A stretch of 64,000 nt of DNA. Source: Nocardia altamirensis NBRC 108246. Its GTDB lineage: Bacteria > Actinomycetota > Actinomycetes > Mycobacteriales > Mycobacteriaceae. The notes under the pieces are model-generated. The model was given only the letters and a program-made list of their open reading frames with translations, had not been told where the DNA came from and did no database searches. Every line of letters begins with the position of its first letter. Within the stretch, counting starts at the first letter, position 1. The translations under genes and the position numbers were made by a program. The DNA lies in NCBI RefSeq assembly GCF_001612685.1, contig NZ_BDAY01000073.1:1-64000 (forward strand), in the 5' to 3' direction. Shown piece after piece: positions 32,872-41,466 of the stretch.

Positions 32872-33416
32872 GTCGTGCTGTGCTCTCGATCGGTTCGAAT
32901 CTCGGCGACCGGCTCGCGCATCTGCGCAGCGTGGTCGACGGGTTCGGGGACCGGGTCGTCGCGGTGTCGCCGGTGTACACGACCGCGCCGTGGGGCGGTG
33001 TCGAACAGGACGACTATCTCAATGCCATTGTCGTGGTGGAGGATCCGGAGCTCGACCGCGCGGATTGGCTGCGGCTCGGGCAGCAACTGGAGCAGGCCGC
33101 CGATCGGGTCCGCGAAGTGCGCTGGGGCGCACGCACTCTCGATGTCGACGTGATCTGGTGTGCGGAGCGGGTGGACGGCGCGCTCGTTGTCTGTCGCAGC
33201 GACGACCCGACGCTGACGTTGCCGCACCCGCAGGCGCACCGCCGCGCTTTCGTCCTGATCCCTTGGCTCGATGTGGAATCCGATGCGACGCTGGAGGTGG
33301 ACGGGCACACCGAGGCGATCACCGATCTGCTCGACGAGCTCCCCGTCGACGAGCGGGCCGGCGTGCACCGCACCGAACTCTCGCTGTTACCTGCCGCCGA
33401 AGGATCGGCTCTGTGA
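32868..33416 (+). CDS. folK: 2-Amino-4-hydroxy-6-hydroxymethyldihydropteridine pyrophosphokinase
   Basis: A 182-residue kinase that pyrophosphorylates hydroxymethyl-dihydropterin, giving the FolP substrate. LSIGSNLGDR opens the fold; VYTTAPWG, WGARTLDVDVIW and LPHPQAHRRAFVLIP are the signature blocks with the ATP and magnesium residues. ATG 32868 overlaps the folB stop, and its own stop overlaps the DUF3180 start, so the operon is tightly packed. Confidence 0.97.
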   Translation: MSRAVLSIGSNLGDRLAHLRSVVDGFGDRVVAVSPVYTTAPWGGVEQDDYLNAIVVVEDPELDRADWLRLGQQLEQAADRVREVRWGARTLDVDVIWCAERVDGALVVCRSDDPTLTLPHPQAHRRAFVLIPWLDVESDATLEVDGHTEAITDLLDELPVDERAGVHRTELSLLPAAEGSAL

Positions 33417-33889
33417 AGCTGAAGCCGACGCGCGTGCTCGATCTGGTGGCGAATGTCGTGATCGCGGCGATCGTCGCGTGGATCGCTACCAGGATGGCCT
33501 ACAACAGTTTTCCGCCGATCTCGGTCTTCGCGGGTGCGTCGCTGTATCCGGTCGCGGCCATCGAGGCGGTGCTGGCGTTCGTGATTCGGGCCAGGGTGAA
33601 CGACAACGAGCTCGGCGACGGCAGGCATCAGCTGCATCCGATCACCGCGGCGCGCGCGGTCGCGCTGGCCAAGGCCTCGCTGCAGGTCGGTTCGATCGCC
33701 GCCGGCGTGTGGCTCGGCTTCCTGTGCTGGGTGCTCCCGCAGCGCGGCACGTTGGGTGCCGCGGCAGCCGACAGTCCCGGTGCGATCGTCGGGATGCTGG
33801 CGGGGGTCGCTTTGGTTGCTGCGGCGCTGTGGCTCGAGTATTGCTGCCGGGCTCCTGAGGACCCCACCGACGATCCGGCAACCACGTAG
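33413..33889 (+). CDS. DUF3180 integral membrane protein
   Basis: A 158-residue protein with four hydrophobic segments, matching the DUF3180 gene found after folK throughout the actinobacteria. GTG 33413 overlaps the folK stop (GTGA). LHPITAARAVALAKASL is the most conserved block in my memory of the family. Function is unknown; the tight coupling to folate genes is conserved but unexplained. Confidence 0.88.
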   Translation: MKLKPTRVLDLVANVVIAAIVAWIATRMAYNSFPPISVFAGASLYPVAAIEAVLAFVIRARVNDNELGDGRHQLHPITAARAVALAKASLQVGSIAAGVWLGFLCWVLPQRGTLGAAAADSPGAIVGMLAGVALVAAALWLEYCCRAPEDPTDDPATT

Positions 33890-33959
33890 CGATTATCTCG
33901 TTCGGAATCACCGCGCGATGCTGTGGGCGGGACGGAACGATCAAGCTACCCTGGCGTGC

Positions 33960-35030
33960 ATGGTTTCACCCTCCCGTACCAGCACTTCCCGTCGGCGGCG
34001 GGAAGACGCGGGAAAATTGTTCATCGGTGTGCTGATTCTGCTCGGTCTGGTTGCCAGCGTTTTTCTGGTCTTCAGCAACAGCTTGCAGTTCGTACGGATC
34101 GGTCTGGTAGCGGCTCTGTGGGCGGCCGTCATCGGCGCGTTAGCTGCGACGAGATATCGCAAGGAAGCGACGATCGACAAAGCCAAGGTCCGCGACCTGC
34201 AGACGGTGTACGAGCTGCAACTCGAGCGCGAAGTGACGGCCAGGCGCGAATTCGAACTCGGCATCGAGACGCGAGTGCGCGAGGAGGTGGGCGCCGATGC
34301 CGCCGAGCTGGCCGCGCTGCGCGCCGAACTCACCGTGCTCCGGCAGAGCCTGCAGCGGCTGTTCGATGGTGACCTGCTGATGGAGCGCCCCGCATTGCGC
34401 GCCGATGCGACCCGAATTCAGGAGCTGACCAGCGCGGTAGGCGATCCGGCGAATAATAGCTCGGCGAATGCCGGCGTCTGGTCCTACCCGGGAAATCAGC
34501 AACCGCGCAGCACCGTGACCCCGGTGTTCGTGCCCGACCATCCCGAGCCGCCGCTCTTCGCCAGCCCCTTCGACGATCCGGTCACCGCCGAGACATCTGT
34601 TGTCTCACCCGATTACGAGGAGAGCGACGCCGAGGTGACCGACGTCGACCTCACCGACCGTCGGCACGACAACGTCCATCGGTACGAGGAGGTGACGCAG
34701 TCCTCGTCTGGTTGGGCCGACGCGTTCACCGAGGGACCGGTCGTCCAGCCTGCGCCCGAGCCACGCTTTGCCCCCGAGCCGCGCCCTGCGCCTGAGCCGC
34801 GCCTTGCCCCCGAACCGCGCCTTGCCCCTGAACCGCCCAGTGCCCCCGCGCCCTCGACTCGGCCCTCGGCCTGGCCGACGACGCAGGCACCGACAGTCGG
34901 CACCGCAAGCTCGCGCAGGCGCCGGCGCGCCGACTCCGACACCGACTCCGCAACGCCGGAGCGCAGACTCTCGGTCGCCGAGATCATGGCGAACCTGCAG
35001 TCGGAAGAACAGAGCCGCGACCGTCGGTGA
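33960..35030 (+). CDS. DUF6779-like membrane protein with coiled coil and Pro-rich tail
   Basis: A 356-residue protein, the positional equivalent of a conserved gene next to folK/DUF3180 in mycobacteria. Two hydrophobic segments (about 19-40 and 47-63) are followed by a charged coiled-coil region (about 65-140, with heptad-like Glu/Leu), then a disordered acidic and Pro-rich tail. The tail holds four to five APEPR units (about residues 262-290) and ends with RRRRR and SVAEIMANLQ. The function is unknown; a scaffold or cell-envelope role is only a guess. Confidence 0.75.
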   Translation: MVSPSRTSTSRRRREDAGKLFIGVLILLGLVASVFLVFSNSLQFVRIGLVAALWAAVIGALAATRYRKEATIDKAKVRDLQTVYELQLEREVTARREFELGIETRVREEVGADAAELAALRAELTVLRQSLQRLFDGDLLMERPALRADATRIQELTSAVGDPANNSSANAGVWSYPGNQQPRSTVTPVFVPDHPEPPLFASPFDDPVTAETSVVSPDYEESDAEVTDVDLTDRRHDNVHRYEEVTQSSSGWADAFTEGPVVQPAPEPRFAPEPRPAPEPRLAPEPRLAPEPPSAPAPSTRPSAWPTTQAPTVGTASSRRRRRADSDTDSATPERRLSVAEIMANLQSEEQSRDRR

Positions 35031-35173
35031 ACGCCCTGCTAGCCGCGCGAATCGGCACTGCGGTGTAAATCACGGCCAGGCCCGTGGCATCCGCGAACGT
35101 TAGGCCGATATTCTCGATGACGTAACGTCCGGTACCCGCATGGCGGGACTGGAACGACATCGAGAGGACAACG

Positions 35174-36118
35174 TTGACCTCGAGAAGCGTGAATCCTGAC
35201 AACGCGACTTCGGGCTACGACCCCGCGCCTGCACGCCTGACGGTGGGAATCGTCTCGGCGGGACGCGTGGGCTCCGCACTGGGAGCGGCACTCGAGCGCG
35301 CCGGACATGTGGTGTTCGGTGTCGCCGCGATTTCCGATGCCTCGGTGCAGCGCGCGCAGAACCGGCTGCCCGATTCGCAGATCCTCCCGGTCGAGGAGAT
35401 CGCGGCCCGCAGCGAGTTGCTGCTGCTCGCCGTGCCCGACACCGAGCTGGCCGGCCTGGCCCGCGGTTTGGCGAGCGCCAAGGCGGTTCGCCCCGGCACC
35501 ATCGTCGCGCACACGTCGGGTGCCAACGGTGTCGGCGTGCTCGCGCCGCTCACCGAACTGGGCGCTATGCCGCTGGCCATCCACCCTGCGATGACCTTCA
35601 CCGGTCACGACGAGGACCTTTCCCGTTTGGGCAACGCGTGTTTCGGCATCACCGCCGCCGACGAGATCGGCTATGCGATCGGCCAGGCGCTGGTGATCGA
35701 GATGGGCGGCGAGCCGGTCCGGGTGCAAGAGGAGCACCGCCCGCTCTATCACGCGGCGCTCGCGCACGGCAGCAATCACCTGGTCACGGTGATCGTGGAT
35801 GCCCTTGCGGCACTGCGGGTCGCGCTGTCGGGACCTGGTTTGCTCGGCCAGCAGATCGTCGATGATCAACCGAACGGGCTGGCCGAGCGGCTGCTCGCGC
35901 CGCTCGCCTCGGCCGCGCTGGACAACGCGTTGCGGCGCGGGCAGTCCGCGCTGACCGGGCCGGTGGCCCGCGGCGACGCGGACGTCGTTGCCGCGCATCT
36001 GACCGCGCTGCAGTCGGTCGACCCCCGTCTTGCCGAGGGCTATCGCGCGCTGTCGCTGCGCACCGCCGAGCGGGCAGGCACCAATCCCGCCGTCATCGAG
36101 CTGCTGAAAGGGCGCTGA
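35174..36118 (+). CDS. Rossmann-like / DUF2520 oxidoreductase, coupled to panC
   Basis: A 314-residue protein with an N-terminal NAD(P)-binding fold (VGIVSAGRVGSALGAALERAG, residues 24-44, starting the P-loop) and a C-terminal helical DUF2520 domain (IHPAMTFTG, then LGNACFGITA). TTG at 35174 has GAGAGGA 6 nt before it; GTG 35189 is an alternative. Its stop overlaps the panC ATG as TGATG. The fold resembles ketopantoate reductases, and the operon (panC, panD, coaX) makes CoA, so a reductase acting on a pantoate precursor is a testable idea but not shown. Confidence 0.82.
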   Translation: MTSRSVNPDNATSGYDPAPARLTVGIVSAGRVGSALGAALERAGHVVFGVAAISDASVQRAQNRLPDSQILPVEEIAARSELLLLAVPDTELAGLARGLASAKAVRPGTIVAHTSGANGVGVLAPLTELGAMPLAIHPAMTFTGHDEDLSRLGNACFGITAADEIGYAIGQALVIEMGGEPVRVQEEHRPLYHAALAHGSNHLVTVIVDALAALRVALSGPGLLGQQIVDDQPNGLAERLLAPLASAALDNALRRGQSALTGPVARGDADVVAAHLTALQSVDPRLAEGYRALSLRTAERAGTNPAVIELLKGR

Positions 36119-37053
36119 TGTTCGACCCGAAACTCCGTGGCGCATACCGCCCCGGTGAACTGACCGTGCACCATGACCCTGCGGTGATCACTCAGGTATC
36201 CAACGCCTTGCGTGGCGTCGGCCGCACCGTCGCGTTGGTGCCGACGATGGGTGCGCTGCACGAGGGGCATCTGGAAATCGTGCGGCAGGCCAAGCGGACC
36301 AACCAGGTCGTGATCGTCTCGATTTTCGTGAACCCACTGCAGTTCGCCGCGAACGAGGATCTCGACAAGTACCCGCGCACACTGGACGCCGATGTCGAGC
36401 TGCTGCGCGGGGAGGGCGTGGAGTTGGTGTTCGCGCCGAGCGCGGCCGACATGTACCCGGACGGCCAGCGCACCACCGTGCAGCCGGGCCCGCTCGGTGC
36501 CGAGCTCGAAGGCGCAAGCAGGCCAACGCATTTCGCGGGCATGCTGACCGTGGTCGCCAAGCTGCTGCAGATCGCGCGGCCGACCGAGGCGTATTTCGGG
36601 GAGAAGGACTACCAGCAGCTCACGCTGATCCGCCAGCTGGTCCGGGATCTGAACATCGACGTGAAGATCAAGCCGGTGGTCACGGTCCGCGAGCCGGACG
36701 GCCTGGCTATGTCGTCGCGCAACCGCTATCTCGATGCGACGCAACGTGCTTCGGCGCTGGCACTGTCCGCTGCGCTGGTGGCGGGCAAGCACGCGGGCGG
36801 CCTCGGCGCCGACGCGGTGCTGGCCGCGGCCCGCCAGGTCCTCGACGCGATGCCTGGCATCGAGGTCGACTACCTCGAATTGCGTTCCGCCAACCTGGAA
36901 CCCGCGCCGGTGACCGGCAACGCCCGGCTGCTGGTTGCCGCCAAGGTCGGCCCTGCCCGCCTGATCGACAACGTCGCCGTCACCCTCGGCGCACCGATCG
37001 ACGGCCATCCCAACGTCTCCGCCCCGCGGAACTCCCAGCCTGCCAAGGCCTAG
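36118..37053 (+). CDS. panC: Pantothenate synthetase
   Basis: A 311-residue adenylating enzyme that condenses pantoate and beta-alanine. PTMGALHEGHLEIV contains the HxGH motif, FVNPLQF and GEKDYQQL bind substrate, and LAMSSRNRYL is the KMSKS-like loop. ATG 36118 shares its first base with the upstream stop. panD follows after 21 bases with its own ribosome-binding site, supplying beta-alanine to this enzyme. Confidence 0.97.
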   Translation: MFDPKLRGAYRPGELTVHHDPAVITQVSNALRGVGRTVALVPTMGALHEGHLEIVRQAKRTNQVVIVSIFVNPLQFAANEDLDKYPRTLDADVELLRGEGVELVFAPSAADMYPDGQRTTVQPGPLGAELEGASRPTHFAGMLTVVAKLLQIARPTEAYFGEKDYQQLTLIRQLVRDLNIDVKIKPVVTVREPDGLAMSSRNRYLDATQRASALALSAALVAGKHAGGLGADAVLAAARQVLDAMPGIEVDYLELRSANLEPAPVTGNARLLVAAKVGPARLIDNVAVTLGAPIDGHPNVSAPRNSQPAKA

Positions 37054-37074
37054 AAGCAACGAAAGGGCGACGCC

Positions 37075-37500
37075 ATGCTGCGCACCATGATGAAGTCGAA
37101 GATCCACCGCGCCACGGTGACCCACGCCGATCTGCACTACGTCGGTTCCGTCACAGTCGACCAGGACCTGCTCGACGCCGCCGATCTGCTCGAGGGCGAG
37201 CAGGTCTGCATCGTCGATATCGACAATGGGGCTCGACTGGAGACGTATGTCATCGCGGGCGCCCGCGGCTCCGGCGTGATCGGCATCAATGGCGCCGCAG
37301 CGCATTTGGTGCACCCTGGCGATCTGGTCATTTTGATCGCTTATGGCCAGTTGAACGAACAAGAAATCGCGGAATACGACCCTCGCGTTGTTTTCGTGGA
37401 CGACCGCAATCGTCCGGTGGAACTCGGCTCGGATCCGGCGCATGCGCCAGCGGGTTCCGGCCTGACTTCGCCGCGTTCCCTGTCCATCGCGCACGGCTGA
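37075..37500 (+). CDS. panD: Aspartate 1-decarboxylase
   Basis: A 141-residue pyruvoyl enzyme that makes beta-alanine from aspartate. The self-cleavage site is Gly24-Ser25 in LHYVGSVTVD; MKSKIHRATVTHADL and GARLETYVI are standard. Residues after about 115 form a short tail typical of actinobacterial PanD, the region where pyrazinoic acid acts in M. tuberculosis. AAAGGG precedes the ATG. coaX follows 13 bases later. Confidence 0.97.
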   Translation: MLRTMMKSKIHRATVTHADLHYVGSVTVDQDLLDAADLLEGEQVCIVDIDNGARLETYVIAGARGSGVIGINGAAAHLVHPGDLVILIAYGQLNEQEIAEYDPRVVFVDDRNRPVELGSDPAHAPAGSGLTSPRSLSIAHG

Positions 37501-37513
37501 ACAGGGCCGGTCA

Positions 37514-38311
37514 ATGCTGCTGACAATCGACGTCCGCAACACCAGCATCGTGCTCGGGTTGTTCTCGGGCAGCGGCGCACATGCGAAACTGGTGCGGCAC
37601 TGGCGGATTCATACCAATCCGCTGTTGACCGCCGATGAATTCGCCATGCAGGTCCGCGGGCTGGTCGGTGCGCAACTCGATGAGGTGATCGGAGTTTCGG
37701 CGCTGTCAACGGTGCCGCCGGTGCTGCGGGAACTGCGGACAATGCTGAGCCAGTATTGGGGCCATGTGCCGCACGTGCTGGTCGAGCCGGGCGTCCGCAC
37801 CGGTATTCCGCTGCTGGTCGACAACCCGAAAGAGGTGGGCGCCGACCGCATCGTGAACTGCCTCGCCGCCTATCAGCACTATTCCTCGCCCGCGATCGTC
37901 GTCGATTTCGGCACCGCGATCTGTGTCGACCTGGTCTCGGCCAAGGGCGAATTCCTCGGCGGGATCATCGCGCCCGGCGTGGAGATTTCGATGGAAGCGC
38001 TGGTGGAGCGCAGCGCGCTGCGCCGAGCCGAGTTGGCGCGGCCGCGTTCGGTGCTCGGCAAGAACAGCATGGAATGCATGCAGTCCGGTGCGGTTTTCGG
38101 TTTCGCCGGAATGGTGGACGGGCTGATCGACCGGATCAGGGACGAGTTCGCCGCGTTTGCCGGCGACGATGTCGCGGTCGTCGCCACCGGGCCGAGCGCC
38201 GCGCTGATCGTGCCGGAGTCGGAGACCATCGACGACCACGACCCCTACCTCACCCTGACCGGTTTGCGCCTCGTATACGAGCGCAACCAACGCCGCAAGG
38301 GCACTGTCTGA
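37514..38311 (+). CDS. coaX: Type III pantothenate kinase
   Basis: A 265-residue kinase of the ASKHA fold that phosphorylates pantothenate, the first committed step to CoA. MLLTIDVRNTSIVLGLF gives the phosphate-1 loop (Asp6), GADRIVNC the adenosine-side motif, and DFGTAICVD the second phosphate loop. It closes the pantothenate block; the next promoter, for the cysteine leader, lies about 60 bases further on. Confidence 0.95.
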   Translation: MLLTIDVRNTSIVLGLFSGSGAHAKLVRHWRIHTNPLLTADEFAMQVRGLVGAQLDEVIGVSALSTVPPVLRELRTMLSQYWGHVPHVLVEPGVRTGIPLLVDNPKEVGADRIVNCLAAYQHYSSPAIVVDFGTAICVDLVSAKGEFLGGIIAPGVEISMEALVERSALRRAELARPRSVLGKNSMECMQSGAVFGFAGMVDGLIDRIRDEFAAFAGDDVAVVATGPSAALIVPESETIDDHDPYLTLTGLRLVYERNQRRKGTV

Positions 38312-38347
38312 TTCGCGCGATGTCGGATTTGTCGCACCGGCGGGGTC

Positions 38348-38378
38348 TTGCCGATAATGCCGGTGCGCCTGCTACACT
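38348..38378 (+). promoter_or_regulatory. Promoter of the cysteine-leader operon
   Basis: TTGCCG at 38348-38353 and TACACT at 38373-38378 with 19 bases between. The GTG of the leader peptide starts 7 nt after the -10, the distance at which transcription normally starts, so the RNA should be leaderless. Confidence 0.65.
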
Positions 38379-38385
38379 CACCGAC

Positions 38386-38427
38386 GTGTATTTCCGCGTG
38401 CGCACCCAGGAGTGTTGTCGAGGCTGA
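38386..38427 (+). CDS. Leaderless cysteine leader peptide (13 codons, VYFRVRTQECCRG)
   Basis: A 13-codon ORF whose codons 10 and 11 are consecutive TGT cysteine codons. It starts 7 nt after a -10 hexamer and lies 66 bases before a cysteine dioxygenase gene. In mycobacteria, leaderless short ORFs rich in Cys codons are known to act as cysteine-responsive attenuators. Ribosome stalling at these codons when Cys-tRNA is scarce would cover the first arm of the hairpin set at 38417-38465. Confidence 0.8.
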   Translation: MYFRVRTQECCRG

Positions 38428-38465
38428 CCTGGCCTCGACCGATCGAGGCTGACCACCGCCCTCGA
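38417..38465 (+). promoter_or_regulatory. Cysteine attenuator with mutually exclusive hairpins
   Basis: Four segments: 1 = 38417-38424 (GTCGAGGC), 2 = 38432-38439 (GCCTCGAC), 3 = 38443-38449 (TCGAGGC), 4 = 38460-38465 (CCTCGA). Segments 1:2 (8 bp), 2:3 (7 bp) and 3:4 (6 bp) can each pair but not all together. Segment 1 overlaps the second Cys codon. No U-tract follows 3:4, so the block may be Rho-dependent or act on translation of the downstream gene. Confidence 0.7.
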
Positions 38466-38493
38466 CCGTTCACTTACTCCTGGAGATTCGCTC

Positions 38494-39117
38494 ATGCGTT
38501 CTTCTGTTCTCTCCCTTACCTCCGCACGTGATGCGTTTTCGGCTACCCCGCCGCTCGAACGTGCCGTCGCTTCCGCATTGCCGACGCGCTTGCGCCCCGC
38601 CGATTTGCTCCGGTTGACCGATGAAGGTGCCGAAGACGTACTGGCCGGCCGGTATGACCATCTGCTACCCACAAATGGCATCTGGCCGTCGGATGAACGG
38701 TGGGCGACCCGGCTGCTCACCGATGACGAAGTCGATGTCTGGTTGATCAGCTGGACCCCCGGAAAATCCACCGAACTGCACGACCATGCCGGTTCGCTCG
38801 GCGCATTGACCGTACTCAGCGGCGCCCTATCGGAATATCGATGGAACGGCACCGAGTTACGTCGCCGCATCCTTTCCGCGGGCGATCAAGCGTCGTTCCC
38901 GATCGGTTGGGTGCACGACGTGATGCGCGCCCCCGCGCACGCGGTCGTCGACGCCGCCACCGAAACCGCACTCGATCCCGCACTGCTCGACCCGACGCTC
39001 AGCGTGCACGCCTATTCCCCGCCGCTGTCTGCCATGTCCTATTACGAGGTCACCGGCCACGGCACCTTGCGGCGCACCAGAACCGTTCTCACCGACCAGC
39101 CCGAAGGTGATATGTAA
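38494..39117 (+). CDS. Cysteine dioxygenase (type I family)
   Basis: A 207-residue cupin that oxidises cysteine to cysteine sulfinate with a mononuclear iron. Metal ligands are in ELHDHAGSLGALTVLSG (two His) and PIGWVHDVMR (third His), and VHAYSPPLSAMSYYEV carries the conserved Tyr region. Upstream GGAG is 7 nt from the ATG. It is preceded by a Cys-codon leader, fitting control by cysteine supply: the enzyme should be made only when cysteine is plentiful. The TAA overlaps the next ATG. Confidence 0.9.
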   Translation: MRSSVLSLTSARDAFSATPPLERAVASALPTRLRPADLLRLTDEGAEDVLAGRYDHLLPTNGIWPSDERWATRLLTDDEVDVWLISWTPGKSTELHDHAGSLGALTVLSGALSEYRWNGTELRRRILSAGDQASFPIGWVHDVMRAPAHAVVDAATETALDPALLDPTLSVHAYSPPLSAMSYYEVTGHGTLRRTRTVLTDQPEGDM

Positions 39118-39548
39118 TGAACCGTTTGACCATCGATCAGATGCTCGACAACGCACGGTCCCAGCTGACCAGGATCTATGCCTTCGAATTGCCGAAGGCT
39201 CTGGCCAGAGGCGCGATTCTGGTCGACATCAGGCCGCAGGCGCAACGCGCCCGCGAAGGCGCGTTGCCCGGTGCCCTGGTGATCGAGCGGAATGTCCTGG
39301 AATGGCGGCTCGATCCGACCAGTTCGGCCCGTTTGGCGCTGGCCACCGATCACGATGTGGAATGGATCATCTCCTGCTCCGAGGGCTATACCTCCAGTCT
39401 TGCCGCGGCCTCGTTGCAGCAACTCGGGCTGCACCGCGCGACCGATCTGGTCGGCGGCTACCACGCATTGAAGGCGGCGGGGCTGCTGCACATCGGAATC
39501 CAGGCTCCGCACTTCACCCGCGAGGTCGCCTCGCTCGCCTCGCTGTAA
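39117..39548 (+). CDS. Rhodanese-domain sulfurtransferase
   Basis: A 143-residue single-domain rhodanese. DIRPQAQRAREGALPGAL is the N-terminal signature, and the active-site loop is CSEGYTSS with the catalytic Cys at about 91. ATG 39117 overlaps the cysteine dioxygenase stop (TAATG), so the two are made together. It may handle sulfur released during cysteine breakdown. Downstream, 246 bases separate it from lysS; I see no further gene there. Confidence 0.9.
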   Translation: MNRLTIDQMLDNARSQLTRIYAFELPKALARGAILVDIRPQAQRAREGALPGALVIERNVLEWRLDPTSSARLALATDHDVEWIISCSEGYTSSLAAASLQQLGLHRATDLVGGYHALKAAGLLHIGIQAPHFTREVASLASL

Positions 39549-39794
39549 TTCCCTTTCGCTTCCACTTCGAAACATACGGGCGCGCAAGTGCTTTCGGGCT
39601 GACGGCGATGCGCATCCGCTATTTCTTGCGCCAGGAACCTGGCTGGACGTGGTGCCGAAGGTAGCGGGTAAGCAAACGCGGACCGTGCAAATCCGGCGCC
39701 GCGGGCGGGTGGGAACCGATGCCGATTCGTTACTACGCGAAGTAGGACGGGCGGCCCGCAAAACGATTTCCGATGCACGCTAGGGTTGTTGGAT

Positions 39795-41351
39795 GTGAGC
39801 ACCAGCAACACTTCCCCCTCCAGCGATCCCGGATCGGATTCGCGGCCTGCCGTGGCGCCTGACGCCGACGACGCCCCGGAGCAGATACGGATTCGCAAGG
39901 AGAAGCGGGAGCGGTTGCTCGCGGACGGCGGTGAGGCCTATCCCGTCGTGGTGCCGAGGACGCATACCCTCGCCGAAATTCGGGCGGCTTATCCCGATCT
40001 CGCGGCGGACACTCAGACGGGGCTACAGGCCGGTGTCGCGGGACGCGTCATATTCATGCGCAATACCGGCAAGCTGTGTTTTGCGACCCTCCAGGAGGGC
40101 GACGGCACCAAGCTGCAGGCGATGATCAGCCTGAACGGCGTCGGCGCCGAGGCGCTCGCGGCCTGGAAGTCCGATGTCGACCTCGGCGACTTCGTTTTCG
40201 TGCACGGTGAGGTGATCTCCTCCCGCACGGGCGAATTGAGCGTGATGGCCGATTCCTGGTTCATGGCGGCCAAGTCGCTGCGCCCGTTGCCGGTGGCGCA
40301 CAAGGAGATGAACGAGGAGTCGCGGGTCAGGCAGCGCTATGTCGATCTGATCGTGCGGCCGGAGGCCAGGGAAATGGCACGGACGAGGATCGCGGTGGTG
40401 CGCGCGATGCGCAATGCGCTGGAGCGCCGTGGTTTCCTCGAGGTCGAGACGCCGATGCTGCAGACGCTGCACGGCGGGGCGGCCGCAAGGCCGTTCGTCA
40501 CCCATTCCAATGCGCTCGATATGGATCTCTACCTGCGCATCGCGCCTGAGCTGTTTCTCAAGCGCTGCGTGGTCGGCGGGCTGGAGCAGGTCTTCGAGAT
40601 CAACCGGAACTTCCGCAACGAAGGTTCGGACTCCACGCATTCGCCAGAGTTCGCGATGTTGGAGACGTATCAGGCGTACGGCACCTACGACGACTCGGCG
40701 CGGATGACCCGGGAATTGGTCCAGGAGGTCGCCCAGGAGGTGTTCGGCACCCAGGTGGTGACGCTCGCCGACGGCACCGAATACGACCTGCGCGGGGAGT
40801 GGGCAACGGTCGAGATGTACCCCTCGCTCTCGGACGCCCTTGGCGTATCCGTGACGCCGGAAACGTCGGTTGCCGAATTACTCGAGCTCGCCGATCGGGT
40901 CGGTCTGGAAATTCCGGAGGACAAGGGCTACGGGCACGGCAAACTTGTCGAGGAACTGTGGGAACACCAGTACGGCGACAAGCTCTACGCACCGACTTTC
41001 GTCCGTGACTTCCCAGTGGAGACATCACCGCTCACCAGGCAACATAGGAGCAGGGCAGGGGTCACCGAGAAGTGGGACCTGTATGTCCGAGGCTTCGAGT
41101 TGGCTACTGGCTATTCGGAGTTGGTGGATCCGGTGATCCAGCGCGAGCGCTTCGTCGACCAAGCGCGACTAGCCGCGCAAGGTGATGACGAAGCCATGGC
41201 GTTGGACGAAGACTTCCTGGCCGCGATGGAGCACGGCATGCCGCCGACGACTGGTACGGGTATGGGAATCGATCGTCTGTTGATGGCGTTGACGGGTCTC
41301 GGAATCCGGGAAACAATACTGTTCCCAATTGTGCGACCGGTCACTCGGTGA
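39795..41351 (+). CDS. lysS: Lysyl-tRNA synthetase, class II
   Basis: A 518-residue cytoplasmic enzyme. The anticodon-binding OB fold (about 60-170) is followed by class II catalytic motifs: motif 2 in FEINRNFRNEG and the THSPEFAMLE block, and motif 3 in GTGMGIDRLLMAL. GTG 39795 gives VSTSNTSPSS; TAGGGT ends 8 nt upstream, suggesting a leaderless transcript, with two in-frame TTG codons just before it as weaker alternatives. Followed by lsr2, as in mycobacteria. Confidence 0.96.
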   Translation: MSTSNTSPSSDPGSDSRPAVAPDADDAPEQIRIRKEKRERLLADGGEAYPVVVPRTHTLAEIRAAYPDLAADTQTGLQAGVAGRVIFMRNTGKLCFATLQEGDGTKLQAMISLNGVGAEALAAWKSDVDLGDFVFVHGEVISSRTGELSVMADSWFMAAKSLRPLPVAHKEMNEESRVRQRYVDLIVRPEAREMARTRIAVVRAMRNALERRGFLEVETPMLQTLHGGAAARPFVTHSNALDMDLYLRIAPELFLKRCVVGGLEQVFEINRNFRNEGSDSTHSPEFAMLETYQAYGTYDDSARMTRELVQEVAQEVFGTQVVTLADGTEYDLRGEWATVEMYPSLSDALGVSVTPETSVAELLELADRVGLEIPEDKGYGHGKLVEELWEHQYGDKLYAPTFVRDFPVETSPLTRQHRSRAGVTEKWDLYVRGFELATGYSELVDPVIQRERFVDQARLAAQGDDEAMALDEDFLAAMEHGMPPTTGTGMGIDRLLMALTGLGIRETILFPIVRPVTR

Positions 41352-41380
41352 CCAGCTGATTGCAAAATTTCGGCCCTGTC

Positions 41381-41408
41381 TTGGAAAATTTGAATTTCGA
41401 GGTATTCT
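41381..41408 (+). promoter_or_regulatory. Probable lsr2 promoter in an AT-rich palindromic patch
   Basis: TTGGAA (41381-41386) and TATTCT (41403-41408) spaced by 16 bases. The spacer is the near-palindrome AAATTTGAATTTC, strikingly AT-rich for this genome. Lsr2 binds AT-rich minor grooves, so autoregulation here is plausible (inference). TAGTAT at 41427-41432 is an alternative -10. Confidence 0.5.
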
Positions 41409-41466
41409 TGCCTCGGGTAATCGGCCTAGTATGCGGGTCGCACGATTTCGAGAGGACGTTCATCTC

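Noticed and set aside
34747..34850. Direct repeats that could suggest a short CRISPR-like array
   Set aside because: The units are in frame and encode APEPR repeats in a Pro-rich tail; there are no unique spacers and no cas genes.
39549..39794. Possible small gene between the rhodanese and lysS genes
   Set aside because: Short frames only, without ribosome-binding site, motif or codon bias; the stretch looks like a plain intergenic region with the lysS -10 at its end.
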